Shown: one piece after another, positions 35,600 through 45,559 of the stretch
Layout: every line of letters begins with the position of its first letter
How positions within the stretch are numbered: position 1 is the first letter of the stretch
From: Plenodomus lindquistii
Lineage: Eukaryota > Ascomycota > Dothideomycetes > Pleosporales > Leptosphaeriaceae
Direction of reading: 5' to 3'
DNA: 64,000 nt
Assembly: GCA_025504975.1 (NCBI GenBank)
Contig: JANUWI010000021.1
Coordinates: 656,147 to 720,146, forward strand
Made by a program: the position numbers and the translations under genes
Notes under the pieces: model-generated
Database searches by the model: none
What the model was told of the DNA's origin: nothing
The model's input: only the letters and a program-made list of their open reading frames with translations

Positions 35600-36900
35600 T
35601 TGAGGGTCCAGCTGGCAATACAGGCCCAGGCCACCATGGTTAGCCCCTTCGAGGCGTGGTATCCCAACGGCCGGCTCGTCGTGCAGTGCAGCGAGGAGCA
35701 TCCGGTGAACCAGCGACCCACATACAAGATCCCAGGCTCCCTCAGCTTCTGCGATGTAGATGAATTCTTGACGATACATCGCTGTAAGCGAAATGGAGTT
35801 ACTACAGAAGGTGTCATTCCGTCCCATTAACAAACGGCCTGTGTCTATTTCCGACACGGAACGCAACGCGATGCTTGTCTTCCAGACTTCCGCGGCAGTG
35901 TCGACGACCTCATTGAAGGTAGCTTCAACGGCCCTGGTGGCGACCCTGACACCGAATGGCACGGGGTCATCGTCCCCAGCTCTGGTTTGGGCCAGATGTA
36001 CCAATGCGAGGGCCTAATCCGGCTCCCATGAAACCAAGATGAAAAAGAGTTTCCCCGTTTTCCCAGTTTCTCGAGAATCACCTCATCAAAGCTGGGGGCT
36101 ATCCCGAGATGAATACCTTGCGCACAGCCATCGACAACCAACCACCACTTCATGTCTACGTCTGAGTCAATATTCCACGCAGCCACCTCTGACGAGAGAT
36201 CAATACTTTGCGCCACATTAGCCTTGGCGGGCCGTCGTTCACCGCGAGAACAAGCCCATGTTGAACAACGCATCCCTATCGCTGCTGACGGTCAGCTTCA
36301 TGCAAATTCTCAGAGGCGAATACGGTGACACCGCCGTAGAGGTGGCAGTTCAATTTGTCAAAAGCTTCGCTGGGGCTCTAGACGGGCCCCATTGGCACCA
36401 GTTCCTCGCGAAGCCTGAGGAATGGTTAGCGGCGTTTTGATCATCCAGGGCCCTGGTGGAATAGGCAAAATAAAATGTGTTAAGGTATTATTACTTATTC
36501 TCTTGTGCCTTAACGCAGACAAGCCAAACAGCGCAAAGGGTGCTGGGCTATAGTTCATATCAGGCCTAAACGCTTAGCTTAACGACGCTAGTATACGCCT
36601 GTCTCTAATCACTAAGAAGGCGAAGGAATATGCACACAAAGTAGGAATCAAATAGCAGACGCCCGTTATCACACGAGAACATGCACAGGCTACAGACAAG
36701 TCCATCATGCTCGCGCGCGCACATGCTAAGCGGGTTGAGGCTGGACCTATATACCCACGATGCCTCCAAGTTTAACAATCTAACTCCTCAGTTCACTACC
36801 CTTATACTTATTCATTCCCTCTATGACACTGCAAATGCCAGCATCCGCGGTAAGCGCATCATCGCCAATATTAACCACTCTGTAGGTTAGTTAGCAGATG
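35600..36900. other. Decayed coding sequence, unassigned
   Basis: The minus frame 35,507-36,004 (165 aa) and the antisense plus frames at 35,600-35,830 are both open, with moderate protein-like composition but no recognised motif. A TA-rich patch from 36,440 to 36,900 holds no frame. Confidence 0.3.
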
Positions 36901-37300
36901 CTAAACCTCGCTAGAGTTTCCGACAAGCAGGATCAAGCGCATCTGTTGTTAGAAGATTATGTTGGTCTGCCTGCCTGCACAACTTTTCGGCAGTATATCC
37001 ACAATCTCGATTCCGAAATCTGAATGGATAGAGAGACTAAGGCTAGGTTTAAGTTTTGTGCTAACCAAGTCTACGTCCTCTTGGAAGAGCATCACTCTCA
37101 TTTCTGCTTCCTCAGCCACAAATGTGCCATCAAATTCATCATTGTTGCCAAAATCCAGCATATCGTTACTCTCCCATTCGCCCGCTTCGAGCGCCTCCCT
37201 GACTCGTTGCACGCCCATGGCTTCACCGACCTTGTTCTTGCTCATAGCCTCAAAGTCAACATACTCGAAGCCATAGTCTTTCAACATCTGCCTCACGTAG
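36900..37300 (-). pseudogene. Fragment of an Irc6/p34 (alpha/gamma-adaptin-binding) family protein
   Basis: The minus frame reads MLKDYGFEYVDFEAMSKNKV, then GEAMGVQRVREALEAGEWES and FDGTFVAEEAEMRVMLFQ. This follows the pattern of fungal Irc6/AAGAB proteins: a GFEYVD block, a GExxGVERVREALEAxxW block and an acidic AEEAEM segment. Those proteins bind clathrin adaptor subunits and assist their assembly. The N-terminal P-loop-like domain expected upstream is not readable, and the frame ends in unrelated residues near 36,949. It is adjacent to the Hsp110 relic on the same strand, with no sign of a shared gene. Confidence 0.55.
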
Positions 37301-37499
37301 CTCCCTCACCCAGCACAGCAAACAACTCCCTCCTCCCCGCCCCATCACAACTCGCTCCATCCTTGGCCTAGACAACCTCTTCACCACCGAACTAAACGGG
37401 CTTGACGTAGACGTCGAGCTGCCCGCCGGAAAGGTTGTAGCCAGACTGGAAGAGGAGGGAAACAATAGTTGCACCAGAGTGGTCACCGACAACGGTGAT

Positions 37500-37800
37500 G
37501 TTCCCCTAGGCCCCAGGCACTGGATTTGACCTCCAACTCGCCCTTACTAAACTCGACAACAGTGGCAGTGTAGTTGCTGTGGCCGATGTTGACAAACACT
37601 ACCCGCCTGTGCTTCTTCTCTGGGGCAGAGAGGTCGAGTTTTGTGATGCCTTAGCCGAGAGCCATGGCGGTATTGTCGTTGATCAGCCTCAGGCACTTGA
37701 GGCCGACAGCGTCGAGGATGACGCGGCGCTGGTGACGGTAGTGCTTGCGCTCCTCTGCAAGATTCTCTCCAGCAGTGCAGATTTCCTCGATTATGACACC
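37500..37800 (-). pseudogene. Fragment of an Hsp110/Hsp70-type chaperone (Sse1/Hsp88-like) ATPase domain
   Basis: The minus strand reads HQRRVILDAVGLKCLRLIND, then NTAMALG, a TAA stop where Tyr is expected, GITKLDLSAPEKKHRRVVFV and NIGHSNYTATVVEFSKGELE. This is the segment of the nucleotide-binding domain spanning the QRRAxLDAAxxAGLxxLRLIND helix and the FVDIGHSxYT phosphate loop of Hsp110 proteins, which act as nucleotide exchange factors for Hsp70. Asp of the phosphate loop is Asn here. Both ends run into unrelated sequence, so only about 80 residues remain. Confidence 0.65.
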
Positions 37801-38013
37801 CTCCTTGTAAAGACACTGCTGCAGCCCGCCGTTGCTCGTCGTTTTGTCCGCAGCGCATCGGCTGCGCCAAACCAGGAGAAAATGATTACGCCGGCCTTGC
37901 GGTTGCTCACCAAGCTCACCAAATTCAAGAAGGACGCGCGCGTAAGGGCTGTATACGCAAAGCGGGACTTTACACTCGATAATGATTCGTCACCATTCGC
38001 ATCTAACTCCTAA
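37780..38013 (+). pseudogene. Fragment resembling Urb1/Npa1 ribosome-biogenesis protein
   Basis: The plus frame reads LLQPAVARRFVRSASAAPNQ, then MITPALRLLTKLTKFKKDAR and VYAKRDFTLDNDSSPFASNS. Urb1/Npa1 proteins have a similar block where a helical PxLRLLTEIVSFxxGxxAKxVY segment precedes an RDFTF and ARN motif. The match is short, and the front of the frame is antisense to the Hsp110 relic, so only the last ~75 codons are meaningful. It would be another truncated housekeeping duplicate. Confidence 0.4.
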
Positions 38014-38019
38014 ACAACA

Positions 38020-39600
38020 TCAACCCCGCCTCCTCAGCATGAACCTCGTTCTCCTCCTCACTCTGCACATCATCATTCTCCTTAAGCCCCAAACTTTGGC
38101 CGACTCAGTGATGAGCGGCGAGTTTAGTAGCGGACTCGCTTTTGGGATTCGAAGCAGCAATTAGAGCCTGTCGGGCAGCCCACGCGTGCTGCGAAGGTTA
38201 GAAGGCGGTAGATGCAGTGGAGCCTTAAGACGGACGTCGACCATCGAGGCGGGGGTCATTTGCTCGCGAGTAGGGTCAAAAATAGTCGTCCTAAGCAGCT
38301 TGGGTCCTCGAAATGAAGGAGGGGTCTACACTGACGACGCTGCGTATGGGGAACACGCACCACGGTCGCTTAACTGCAATGCCGCCCATGATTGTTAGCG
38401 GCTTGAACATCGTCTGGTGCAAAGTCCAGTACCGCTATAGCCGAGAGATCGCCGTATCCGTGAACAGCCTGCTACCTGGCAAGCCCATCATGACTGCACC
38501 GGTTGCCAATCGCCCCGCGGCTAGTCAACTTCTCCAATAATCAAGACACGTCCATAATCATCGCCAATATCGCTAGAGATGCCATGCAGAACCCGGCTTC
38601 AAAATCCAAGTACAACCCAAATTGTGCAAGGCGGTTATTAGCCTCGTGCTCTCCGCCAAGGTTAAAGGCGCAGGGGAACTAACTCACAGCGCAACATATC
38701 ACAGCCGTCATAGTAGTTACAGTTAATGGGTTCCACGGTCTATGCAAGCCGTTTGTCATTACAGATTGTACCGTCTCTTGTAAGCTTGGCATCCTCAACG
38801 ACTTCCCTCGCATCCTTCTCCTGCTAACCCGCGCAATGTACGGCTCTGTGATCTTGGTCAACAAAACATCCCTTTCCAATGCACACTCAGGTGATAAGTT
38901 CAAAAAGAAAACCTGTATTAACTCGCCACTTGCTAAAGTGATTGCATGGGCGAAAAAGGAACGCCATCACGTCAACATGCAGTCAGGAGGCGGCAAGCAA
39001 ATTGTGGAGAACTAGAAAACCCATGCTAGCGTCTCCAATTTTGTTAACTAGGCCCACGCTCCCCCCCACGCAGCACACCGAGTTCCATAGCTTTATCGAC
39101 GGAGAACAATTCGAGCCGGAAGATCTGGCCGACGAGCGAGGTTCCGACGACGATAAAGTTGCTGAAGATGACAACCGCGTTAATGGTTTGCCGGATGGCA
39201 AGGGGGTTTCAAGTTCGGAATCCCTGAAACATCATTCAAAACCAGAACCCAAGAATTTTTTGCTTGGACGATCGAACTTACCACCGTTGCACACAAAACG
39301 AGCTGATCGGGAAAAGGGTGAGAAAGCAAGTATGTTCATTTAGGCGGAACTATACTAACCTTTCCGCCAGAGCTCGAAGCCAATGAACGATTATACTTTG
39401 AAGGATTTTATGACTATACTATACAGAACAACAAAGAACTGAGAGGGTGGGTTGAACTTAGTACTAGGAGTCAACGTAGGACAGCTGAATTGGGGAAACG
39501 TGCTACATAGCGATACACTGCCACCATGACCTTTACCCGAATATGTGCATACTTCGATGTGTGACTTAAAGCGCGAGGGATTACTTTTCAACATGCAAGA
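38020..39600. other. Decayed sequence, unassigned
   Basis: Plus frames at 38,313-38,540 and 38,942-39,343 read partly protein-like (VSGLNIVWCKVQYRYSREIA; later an acidic Asp/Glu stretch), but no family is recognised. The stops between them indicate decay. Confidence 0.3.
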
Positions 39601-39605
39601 TCCCG

Positions 39606-39812
39606 TCACTCCTCCCGAATGGTGGTATCGAAGGCAATCACCTGTCCGAGCGGTGGCCGGCCAGAAAGCACCGCGACAGTGAGCACTAGGCGCAGCTGGT
39701 CTAGCGGACTAATGCATATGCGAGACCCCCGCTCAGTGACAGGTAGCACCCATGGTATGGCATCCATTAGTTGCTCATCAACGTTGCTCATCAACATCAC
39801 GCAAATCTTCAC
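39606..39812 (-). pseudogene. Coherent protein fragment, family unknown
   Basis: The minus frame DEQLMDAIPWVLPVTERGSR and LDQLRLVLTVAVLSGRPPLG has the alternating hydrophobic pattern of a folded domain. It is isolated, with no start or stop context that makes a gene. I do not recognise it. Confidence 0.25.
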
Positions 39813-39920
39813 CAGCGCTTCGCATGGGCAAGTCCACGAGCGGGTAAATCAATCAATCGAACCTTGACTATTGTATGGGGATCAGGCATGAAGGCTCCAG
39901 CTCGGGGACCCAACACGCAG

Positions 39921-40260
39921 CTACCTACCTATCCTAACTCCGCACAAAGCCTTCTCTAGCCAATCATTCACGCACCTAGACTTCTTGTCGTCAAGCGACC
40001 AATCGTAGCCTAGGCAGTGATCTTGCCCCTCAAGCTTGACCAAGGTAACATCCTGGGAAATCACCTCTCGCATAAGCCCCGTAGCGTATGCTACCCTATC
40101 AAACGGCGATTTCGTGTTAGCGGAGCCATGCACCAAGAAGATTGGAAACAAGCCCCTCCTTTTACGTGTGCAGATTCCAAAAGCCGCACTCTAATCATGA
40201 TGTCCCATCTATGCTCCCATGTCCGGGTCGTAGACATGGCATACGCTGCGAGCTGCCCCT
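39921..40260 (-). pseudogene. C-terminal fragment of an alpha/beta-hydrolase
   Basis: The minus frame reads PIFLVHGSANTKSPFDRVAY, then TLVKLEGQDHCLGYDWSLDD and CVNDWLEKALC before a stop. This is the C-terminal third of an alpha/beta-hydrolase of the prolyl-oligopeptidase/dienelactone type. HGSAD normally carries the acid of the catalytic triad (Asn replaces Asp here), and GQDHC carries the catalytic His. Upstream of 40,151 the frame breaks, and the nucleophile elbow (GxSxG) is absent. The loss of the acid residue and of the N-terminal two thirds makes it inactive. Confidence 0.6.
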
Positions 40261-40295
40261 AAGGCGATTTGCGGCTTTTTGCTGGAGGCAAATAA

Positions 40296-40946
40296 TTATC
40301 CCAAATGTTGCAAGCCCGAAATCCTACAAGCCACAGATGCAGCTTCATCACTACCAATAATCCAGTGCATGCATGTGCCAGGATTGCGCCTGTATACTTC
40401 AAACAAAGCGGAGCAGAAATATCCGCCTGCAAAAAGCCTAGGATAGTTTACCAACCAACAAACAGCAAATATTAGCACATCGTGCACAAGATCATTAGTA
40501 GATCAATCCTTTACATTGCCGCCGCCACCTATACCTACTACGATAGGAATAATGTGCTGATGATCACCCCTTAGCATGGCGTAGTGTAACCAGTTTGGAA
40601 CAAAAACAAAATTGAACAGGGGTAGTAGACTCTCAAAAGTTGGCAGATTCTTAAGGCGTAATTTGTTGTTCACGGCGTCCAGGCCAAACTTCACAAACGT
40701 GCTATGCTCAGAGGAGACAGTTGTGTATCAGAAGTAGTGTTGTTGCAAATTTCGAAGTCTTAAAGCGTTTAGTTCAGTTTCCAGGTAGCTCTGCTTTCCA
40801 TAGAAGAACTCTGGCGGATTACAAGCTTCTACAAGGTTGATCACGGCATTTCCCCAAGATTCCACGGTATGCGCTGAGATCTTTACAACTGCCTTTTGGA
40901 TCTGTTCCGCTAAACTCCTGGTTGAGATCCTGCTATAGTATGTCAT
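40296..40946 (-). pseudogene. Series of minus-strand frames, possible intron-containing or broken gene of unknown family
   Basis: Three consecutive minus frames (40,728-40,946; 40,503-40,694; 40,296-40,487) have coherent composition, for example SHTVESWGNAVINLVEA-like and NLPTFESLLPLFNFVFVPNW segments. Single stops or short gaps separate them. They could be exons of one gene or one decayed gene. No domain is recognised. The following stretch to 41,320 holds no frame. Confidence 0.25.
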
Positions 40947-41322
40947 TCTGGAGAGAAGAGCGGCGGAAAGACTTGGGTGATCCTTTTCACTTAAGCCATG
41001 TTTGCGGCAGAGTGTGTCGAACTCCCCGGAATATGTAAAGGAGTACGAAGAATGCCTAAATCAGCGTCTACAAGAGCGACCTTGGAACGAAATTCGGCTT
41101 GATCTTCGATCAAAATGTGGTAGCGTAGGTGGAAAAGAACTGCTTCTCGCAGAGTGAGATTCATGACCGATAGTTGAGAGTATGATCAGGGAGGTCCTGC
41201 TGAGGACTGCTTAAGTAGACTCTAGGCTCTATTAGTTATGGTCTTTTGCGTAACATGTTACAATGGGGTCAATAGTTTGCCTGCAAGGAGCTTGAGTTCA
41301 ATATATAGAGTATGGTCTAATC

Positions 41323-41688
41323 TCATGCCTGGAGACGATACATAGTTGTTATAATGAGATCATGTTGTTCCTTCATCTCCTCTGAGCTCATCATCCACTC
41401 CACATACCCCCCCGTACTTTCAAGGGTCCTCCCAGTAAGACCTAGTTCGTTTCCTACAGCTTTAAGACGGCTGGCAATCGCATCCTGGCTTTGGGGTCGC
41501 AGGCCCATGTGTGGCCCGATTATCTTGATTTTCTCATATATTGCGGCGACAGGTAGGAGAGAGTGATAGCGGAGAAGTAGTAGAGCATGATCCTCGAGGC
41601 TCAGATTGACTGCTTCCGCTGTAAACATTTTAGCGGGGTTTCTCCGTTCACCGTGTGACTCACGTTGCATGATGCTGGAAGCCCTCAT
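41323..41688 (-). CDS. Hypothetical 121-aa protein
   Basis: The frame begins with a genuine ATG at 41,688 and ends at a stop at 41,323. The sequence is helical and evenly charged (FTAEAVNLSLEDHALLLLRY, then IASRLKAVGNELGLTGRTLE), more like a real protein than its neighbours. It has no internal stops and no low-complexity tract. I do not recognise the family, and it could be a terminal exon. The flanks (41,690-42,440) are AT-rich intergenic sequence. Confidence 0.4.
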   Translation of the reverse strand: MRASSIMQRESHGERRNPAKMFTAEAVNLSLEDHALLLLRYHSLLPVAAIYEKIKIIGPHMGLRPQSQDAIASRLKAVGNELGLTGRTLESTGGYVEWMMSSEEMKEQHDLIITTMYRLQA

Positions 41689-41829
41689 CCACGTAGAAAT
41701 ACTGATGTCATCATTCAGTATAAAGTTACACTCATGGACGGATTTGGCTGAGTTCTTGAGTGTTGTAGGATTCCAGCTGCTGTACCTCCCTGGTCTGGAA
41801 ATGCGGGCTTAAATATTGTCTGCGATCGA

Positions 41830-42400
41830 GCCCTTAGCAAGTTGTCCCCTTGTTAAGACAGTAGAGAAGGAAGCTGCATAAAATAATTGGCAGACAGTTG
41901 ACCAGCTCATTTATAGACAATCGTTGAGTTTTTGCCAAGGTTTGTTAATTGCACAGCGTCCTGCACAAATAAAGCGCAAGAGTATTGTTTTAATACTGCA
42001 TTGGATGTTATGCATTATGCACACCTTTTACACTTATAACAGGCATGTAGTTATATATAACGCGGGGTAAGTTACAATTAGCATTTGCCTTGTAAGCATT
42101 ATTCTAAAACGTAGTAGATAAAACTTAAGAGAATAGTATTAGGCCTAGATTTGTAGAATATAATAACATAGAATAATAAAACTATTGCAGATTTTTAATA
42201 CTATAACTTTTTAAGCGCGTAGTAGGACTTACAGCTGATCTTGCGCATCGCACCTTGTGCCAGAGTGGGTGGCCCGGAGATTGTACCTAGACTGTCCATA
42301 GATCGTCTAAACACTTAATAGCCGTATCTGACTTCTCTTTGAGGTCTCTGCCTCAGGCAAGAACGCAACACTAAGCCGCGCGCCTTTGATTCTAAGATAC
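41830..42400. other. AT-rich intergenic segment
   Basis: No frame and no repeat of note except a TA-rich patch from 41,990 to 42,215. It separates the divergently oriented hypothetical genes on either side and may contain their promoters. Confidence 0.4.
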
Positions 42401-42403
42401 ATC

Positions 42404-42441
42404 CGCCCAACCAGCACAAACCGCCCAACCAGAACAAACCC
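42404..42441. repeat. Two tandem copies of an 18-bp unit
   Basis: CCGCCCAACCAGMACAAA occurs twice in tandem, about 15-50 nt upstream of the ATG at 42,457. It may be part of the 5' leader of the hypothetical gene. Confidence 0.6.
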
Positions 42442-42456
42442 TCCTTAGACGAGATC

Positions 42457-42945
42457 ATGTCTAAGAGCGACATGTCCGAACTTAACCTAGCCAGCGAGCT
42501 GATTGCAGAAGATTTAGCAGGTGTCTTAGCTTACAAGCAGGAAACATTAGGGACATTAGAATGCGATTCCGATTCTTCGTATAATCCGTCGGTTTTCACA
42601 GCGGATGAAGAGTTCATCCATCAATCAGACGCCTCTAGCGGTCACAGTGACTCTGAAGACTCCTACGAACCTAACAGGAGCGACGGATCTCGTCGCTTCG
42701 AGGCCTCTTTCGATTCTGCCGACCTAAGTGATGATTCGGACTCGGTCGCTAGTGCTTCGGACTGGAACGAAAGCGAATGCTCCAAGGCTGGCGGTGACTG
42801 CGACTCTAGCGCTGGATGTGCTCGGCCAAGGACATCTATCAGCGATACTGCAGAGCGGCTTGGGGTGTTAGGAAATACTGGGGATGGCGCGAAAGGCTGC
42901 GATGCTATCGAGATTAGGTTAGTGACCGCGAGGGCGAGAGTCTAG
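42457..42945 (+). CDS. Hypothetical acidic Ser/Asp-rich protein (162 aa)
   Basis: An ATG-initiated frame with a sensible start (MSKSDMSELNLASELIAEDL) is followed by a long disordered acidic stretch (SGHSDSEDSYEPNRSDGSRR and DDSDSVASASDWNESECS). Codon usage is even and there are no interruptions. Such a sequence is typical of the N-terminal part of nuclear or transposon-associated proteins. It has no recognisable domain, and the function is unknown. The end at 42,945 could be a splice boundary. Confidence 0.45.
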   Translation: MSKSDMSELNLASELIAEDLAGVLAYKQETLGTLECDSDSSYNPSVFTADEEFIHQSDASSGHSDSEDSYEPNRSDGSRRFEASFDSADLSDDSDSVASASDWNESECSKAGGDCDSSAGCARPRTSISDTAERLGVLGNTGDGAKGCDAIEIRLVTARARV

Positions 42946-42949
42946 CAGC

Positions 42950-44040
42950 GCAATCTCGACTTCCACCCTTCTTAAAGTAACGTCAAACTGCTGTGAAGAG
43001 AGCGCACTCCACGCAGGACAACAAGCAAGGTGCTTTGGCTTCGAGCCGATATGAGTCTGCACTCACGCATGAGGTGTGGATGATCTTTGAATACTGTTAG
43101 CATACCAGCGTATCTGATCTGCACGTTTGATGAACTATTCTTCTCTGTAATGAGCTACGAGCGTGTGACTGCTAATGTTGTTTATGAACAAAGCGCCTCA
43201 GCTAATACCGTAGCACAACAGCGTGCCTTGGACTTATCAACATCGCATAGTCAGAATGAAGTTTTTCATCAGAAAAGAGTAGCTCACAGCAAGTTACAAT
43301 ATGTTAGAAGCCCTTCGCCAGCAGTAGTCACGTACCTAACTCGCATGGACCAGGGTAGAAAGAGAGGAGGTAGGTAGTGAGCGGAAGGGAAAATAATATC
43401 GTTCGCCTTGCAAATCTGATTGTGGGTGCTACCCAGCCCAGGCAGCAAAAGCAATCTGGGGACGGTCCAGTACTGTCAACTCTCGCAGTCACGATGCGAG
43501 TGTATATGCAGGTGGCCAATTGCATTACTACCACTGCTAGAAGGTTTATAAGCAGTGAATGCTTTGGTGCTAAATAACTTCACAAGCACCCGGCCACGTG
43601 CTAAAGTTGGGACGGACAAGAACGACGATCGTGTTCACGTTTGAGCCTGCTGTATACCCATAGTACCTAAGTTATGCTAACAATCCGCAATGACATATCC
43701 ACCAACCTGTGTTGCACTATTACTGGCGTCCCTGCGTACCCCATTACTCCACACGCGCTGAGACCATTCTAGTAGTACATAATACCCCATCGCACAACCG
43801 AAACAAAGAAAAACCGAAACAAAAAGAACCGAAACTATAAAAAACCGAAACAAGCAAACCCTGTCACCCGACAACCACTACAGGAATCCCTGATTGCTTC
43901 CGTATCGTATTGTAGAAAGACCAAGGCATTGGTGTATCAAAAATGCGCAGATCGTCTTCCACCATTGGTATGCCCTGCTTGGGTATGGGACAGGTACTAG
44001 GAGTGGTTTGATCCGATGTGACTTTACCGGGCTGTACTCG
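42950..44040. other. Intergenic sequence with one weak frame
   Basis: The plus frame 43,087-43,377 (96 aa) is open but unassignable. The remainder holds short shadows only, apart from the A-rich tandem repeat listed separately. Confidence 0.3.
43795..43860. repeat. Short A-rich tandem repeat, AACCGAAACAAA-type units
   Basis: Four imperfect copies of a 12-18-bp unit built on ACCGAAAC, just downstream of the 3' end of the minus-strand 494-aa gene (stop at 44,046). Confidence 0.65.
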
Positions 44041-44045
44041 ACGGC

Positions 44046-45162
44046 TCACATGGGGTTGGTGGGATCCGTCAAGATGAGATGACGAGGGAGCCCATATCCG
44101 TCGGGGTAAGGGGAATAGTCGGATACTGAGCAATGTTCATTGATCCATGAACGCTCCAACCAGGGAACAAATGTCGCGTCATCGCTCGGGTCTGGACCTT
44201 GCTCTCGCTGTGCCGCAGACATTTCCGCCAACGCACACCATTGCTGAATGCTGAGGGTCGCGAGACTGGACCGCTGGAGCCAGAGAAAGTCGCCTGTAGG
44301 AACAGGCTGTGATGTGGAGCATCGCCAGATACGGAGCTCCACCAGGAACTCGTTCCATTTGTCCGGCAAGGTAGAGAAACAGCCGCGGGAAAGAAAATGC
44401 ATCATGCGTGAGGCAGCATCCAGACCGTCTTGATCAAACGCAACGCGAGGGACAGAATGGCCGGGCACAGGGCGGAAGACGTCGATGAACATCGTACATC
44501 CGTGTGGGTTCGTCTTCTCGAGGCAAGCCATGGCGGTGGAGATTGTTTCCTCGAGAGCAGGCATGCGTTCAAGAGATGCATCAGTGTTGATGCAGAGTTG
44601 GATTCTTGAGACGTGCGTCGCGAGCGGCATGTGCAGTCCAAATGGGTCCGCATTTACGAAAAAGTCTATATCCTGCGGCCGCAAGCTGATGGAAATGCTA
44701 CGCATCCACGCTCGCACAAACTCGGGGAAGTTGCCCCATCCCACCAACTGACGCACGAAGTCTAGGGACAAATTCTCGTAGGGCTGCACTAGCGCATTCC
44801 TACGCCTTAACAGATGTGCACCCAACAAAGGAGCGGGGACGTTTGGTGGACACAATACGCTCAGGCACAGGGCTCGGGCAAGCCCGGCCTCATCCCCCGG
44901 CACACACATGTGAGGGTCTAAAGGCATGAGCGCAGCGTTCATGTAGTCCTGGATTATATGCGACAGGAAGGTCCAGGCTCTAAATCCTAAATGCATCTTG
45001 ATGAAGTGCAGCTGGAAGCTCGCTTGGCAGATGCACATTTGGATATTGTCCCACTCCATCTGGAGCTGGTCTGCTACTTCCAAGGGGAGTTTGGTCTGCC
45101 CATCGTGGCGAAGTCGACTCAGTGCGCGGAAGCCGTAGTTGTTTTTGTAGTAGTAGTAGTAG

Positions 45163-45193
<31 letters not shown>

Positions 45194-45530
45194 CGTCGTC
45201 GTCGTCGTCGTCGTCGTCGTATCCGAGCAGTCTGCTGCTGGTGACGACGTTCTCGACGGTACGCCCGATGTCGCTGACCCATATGCGGACCTTCCAGTCA
45301 GGCCAGCCCGCTACTAGCCATGGGAGGTCAGCAGAGTCGAATGCCTGTTGTAAACGGAATTCAAGAATCTGTTTGAATTGGTTTATCAGGTTCTGGGTTA
45401 TGTCGAGAGCTTGTTGCGTGGAGAGCGGTATAGGGGCGTTAACGTTTGCGTCAAGACGACTGTACGGGACCGCAGCGGCGATGTGATTAGGCCGGAGGAC
45501 TGGCTGGGAGTCGTACATTGTGAAGTCCAT
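44046..45530 (-). CDS. Hypothetical 494-aa fungal protein with an Asp-Asn-Tyr homopolymer tract
   Basis: This is the longest uninterrupted host-like frame in the window and the most probable live gene. The frame can be read from 45,566, but the first ATG is at 45,530 (MDFTMYDSQPVLRPN), which I take as the start; a TGA ends it at 44,046. No known domain is recognised. The protein is soluble, with Trp-rich helical segments (DLPWLVAGWPDWKVRIWVSD; FVRQLVGWGNFPEFVRAWMR) reminiscent of fungal hypothetical proteins that follow family-wide length. Residues about 104-130 are runs of Asp, Asn and Tyr encoded by GAC, AAC and TAC repeats. No membrane or secretion signal is visible. The intact frame contrasts with the decay on both sides. 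Confidence 0.75.
45147..45220. repeat. Coding compound microsatellite (GTA)n(GTT)n(GTC)n
   Basis: About 24 trinucleotides in three successive blocks on the plus strand, giving (GAC)n(AAC)n(TAC)n on the coding minus strand, with a Lys codon next to the Tyr block. It lies inside the 494-aa gene and preserves its frame. Confidence 0.9.
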
Positions 45531-45559
45531 TGTACTTGACTTGAGAATGAATGCCACGG

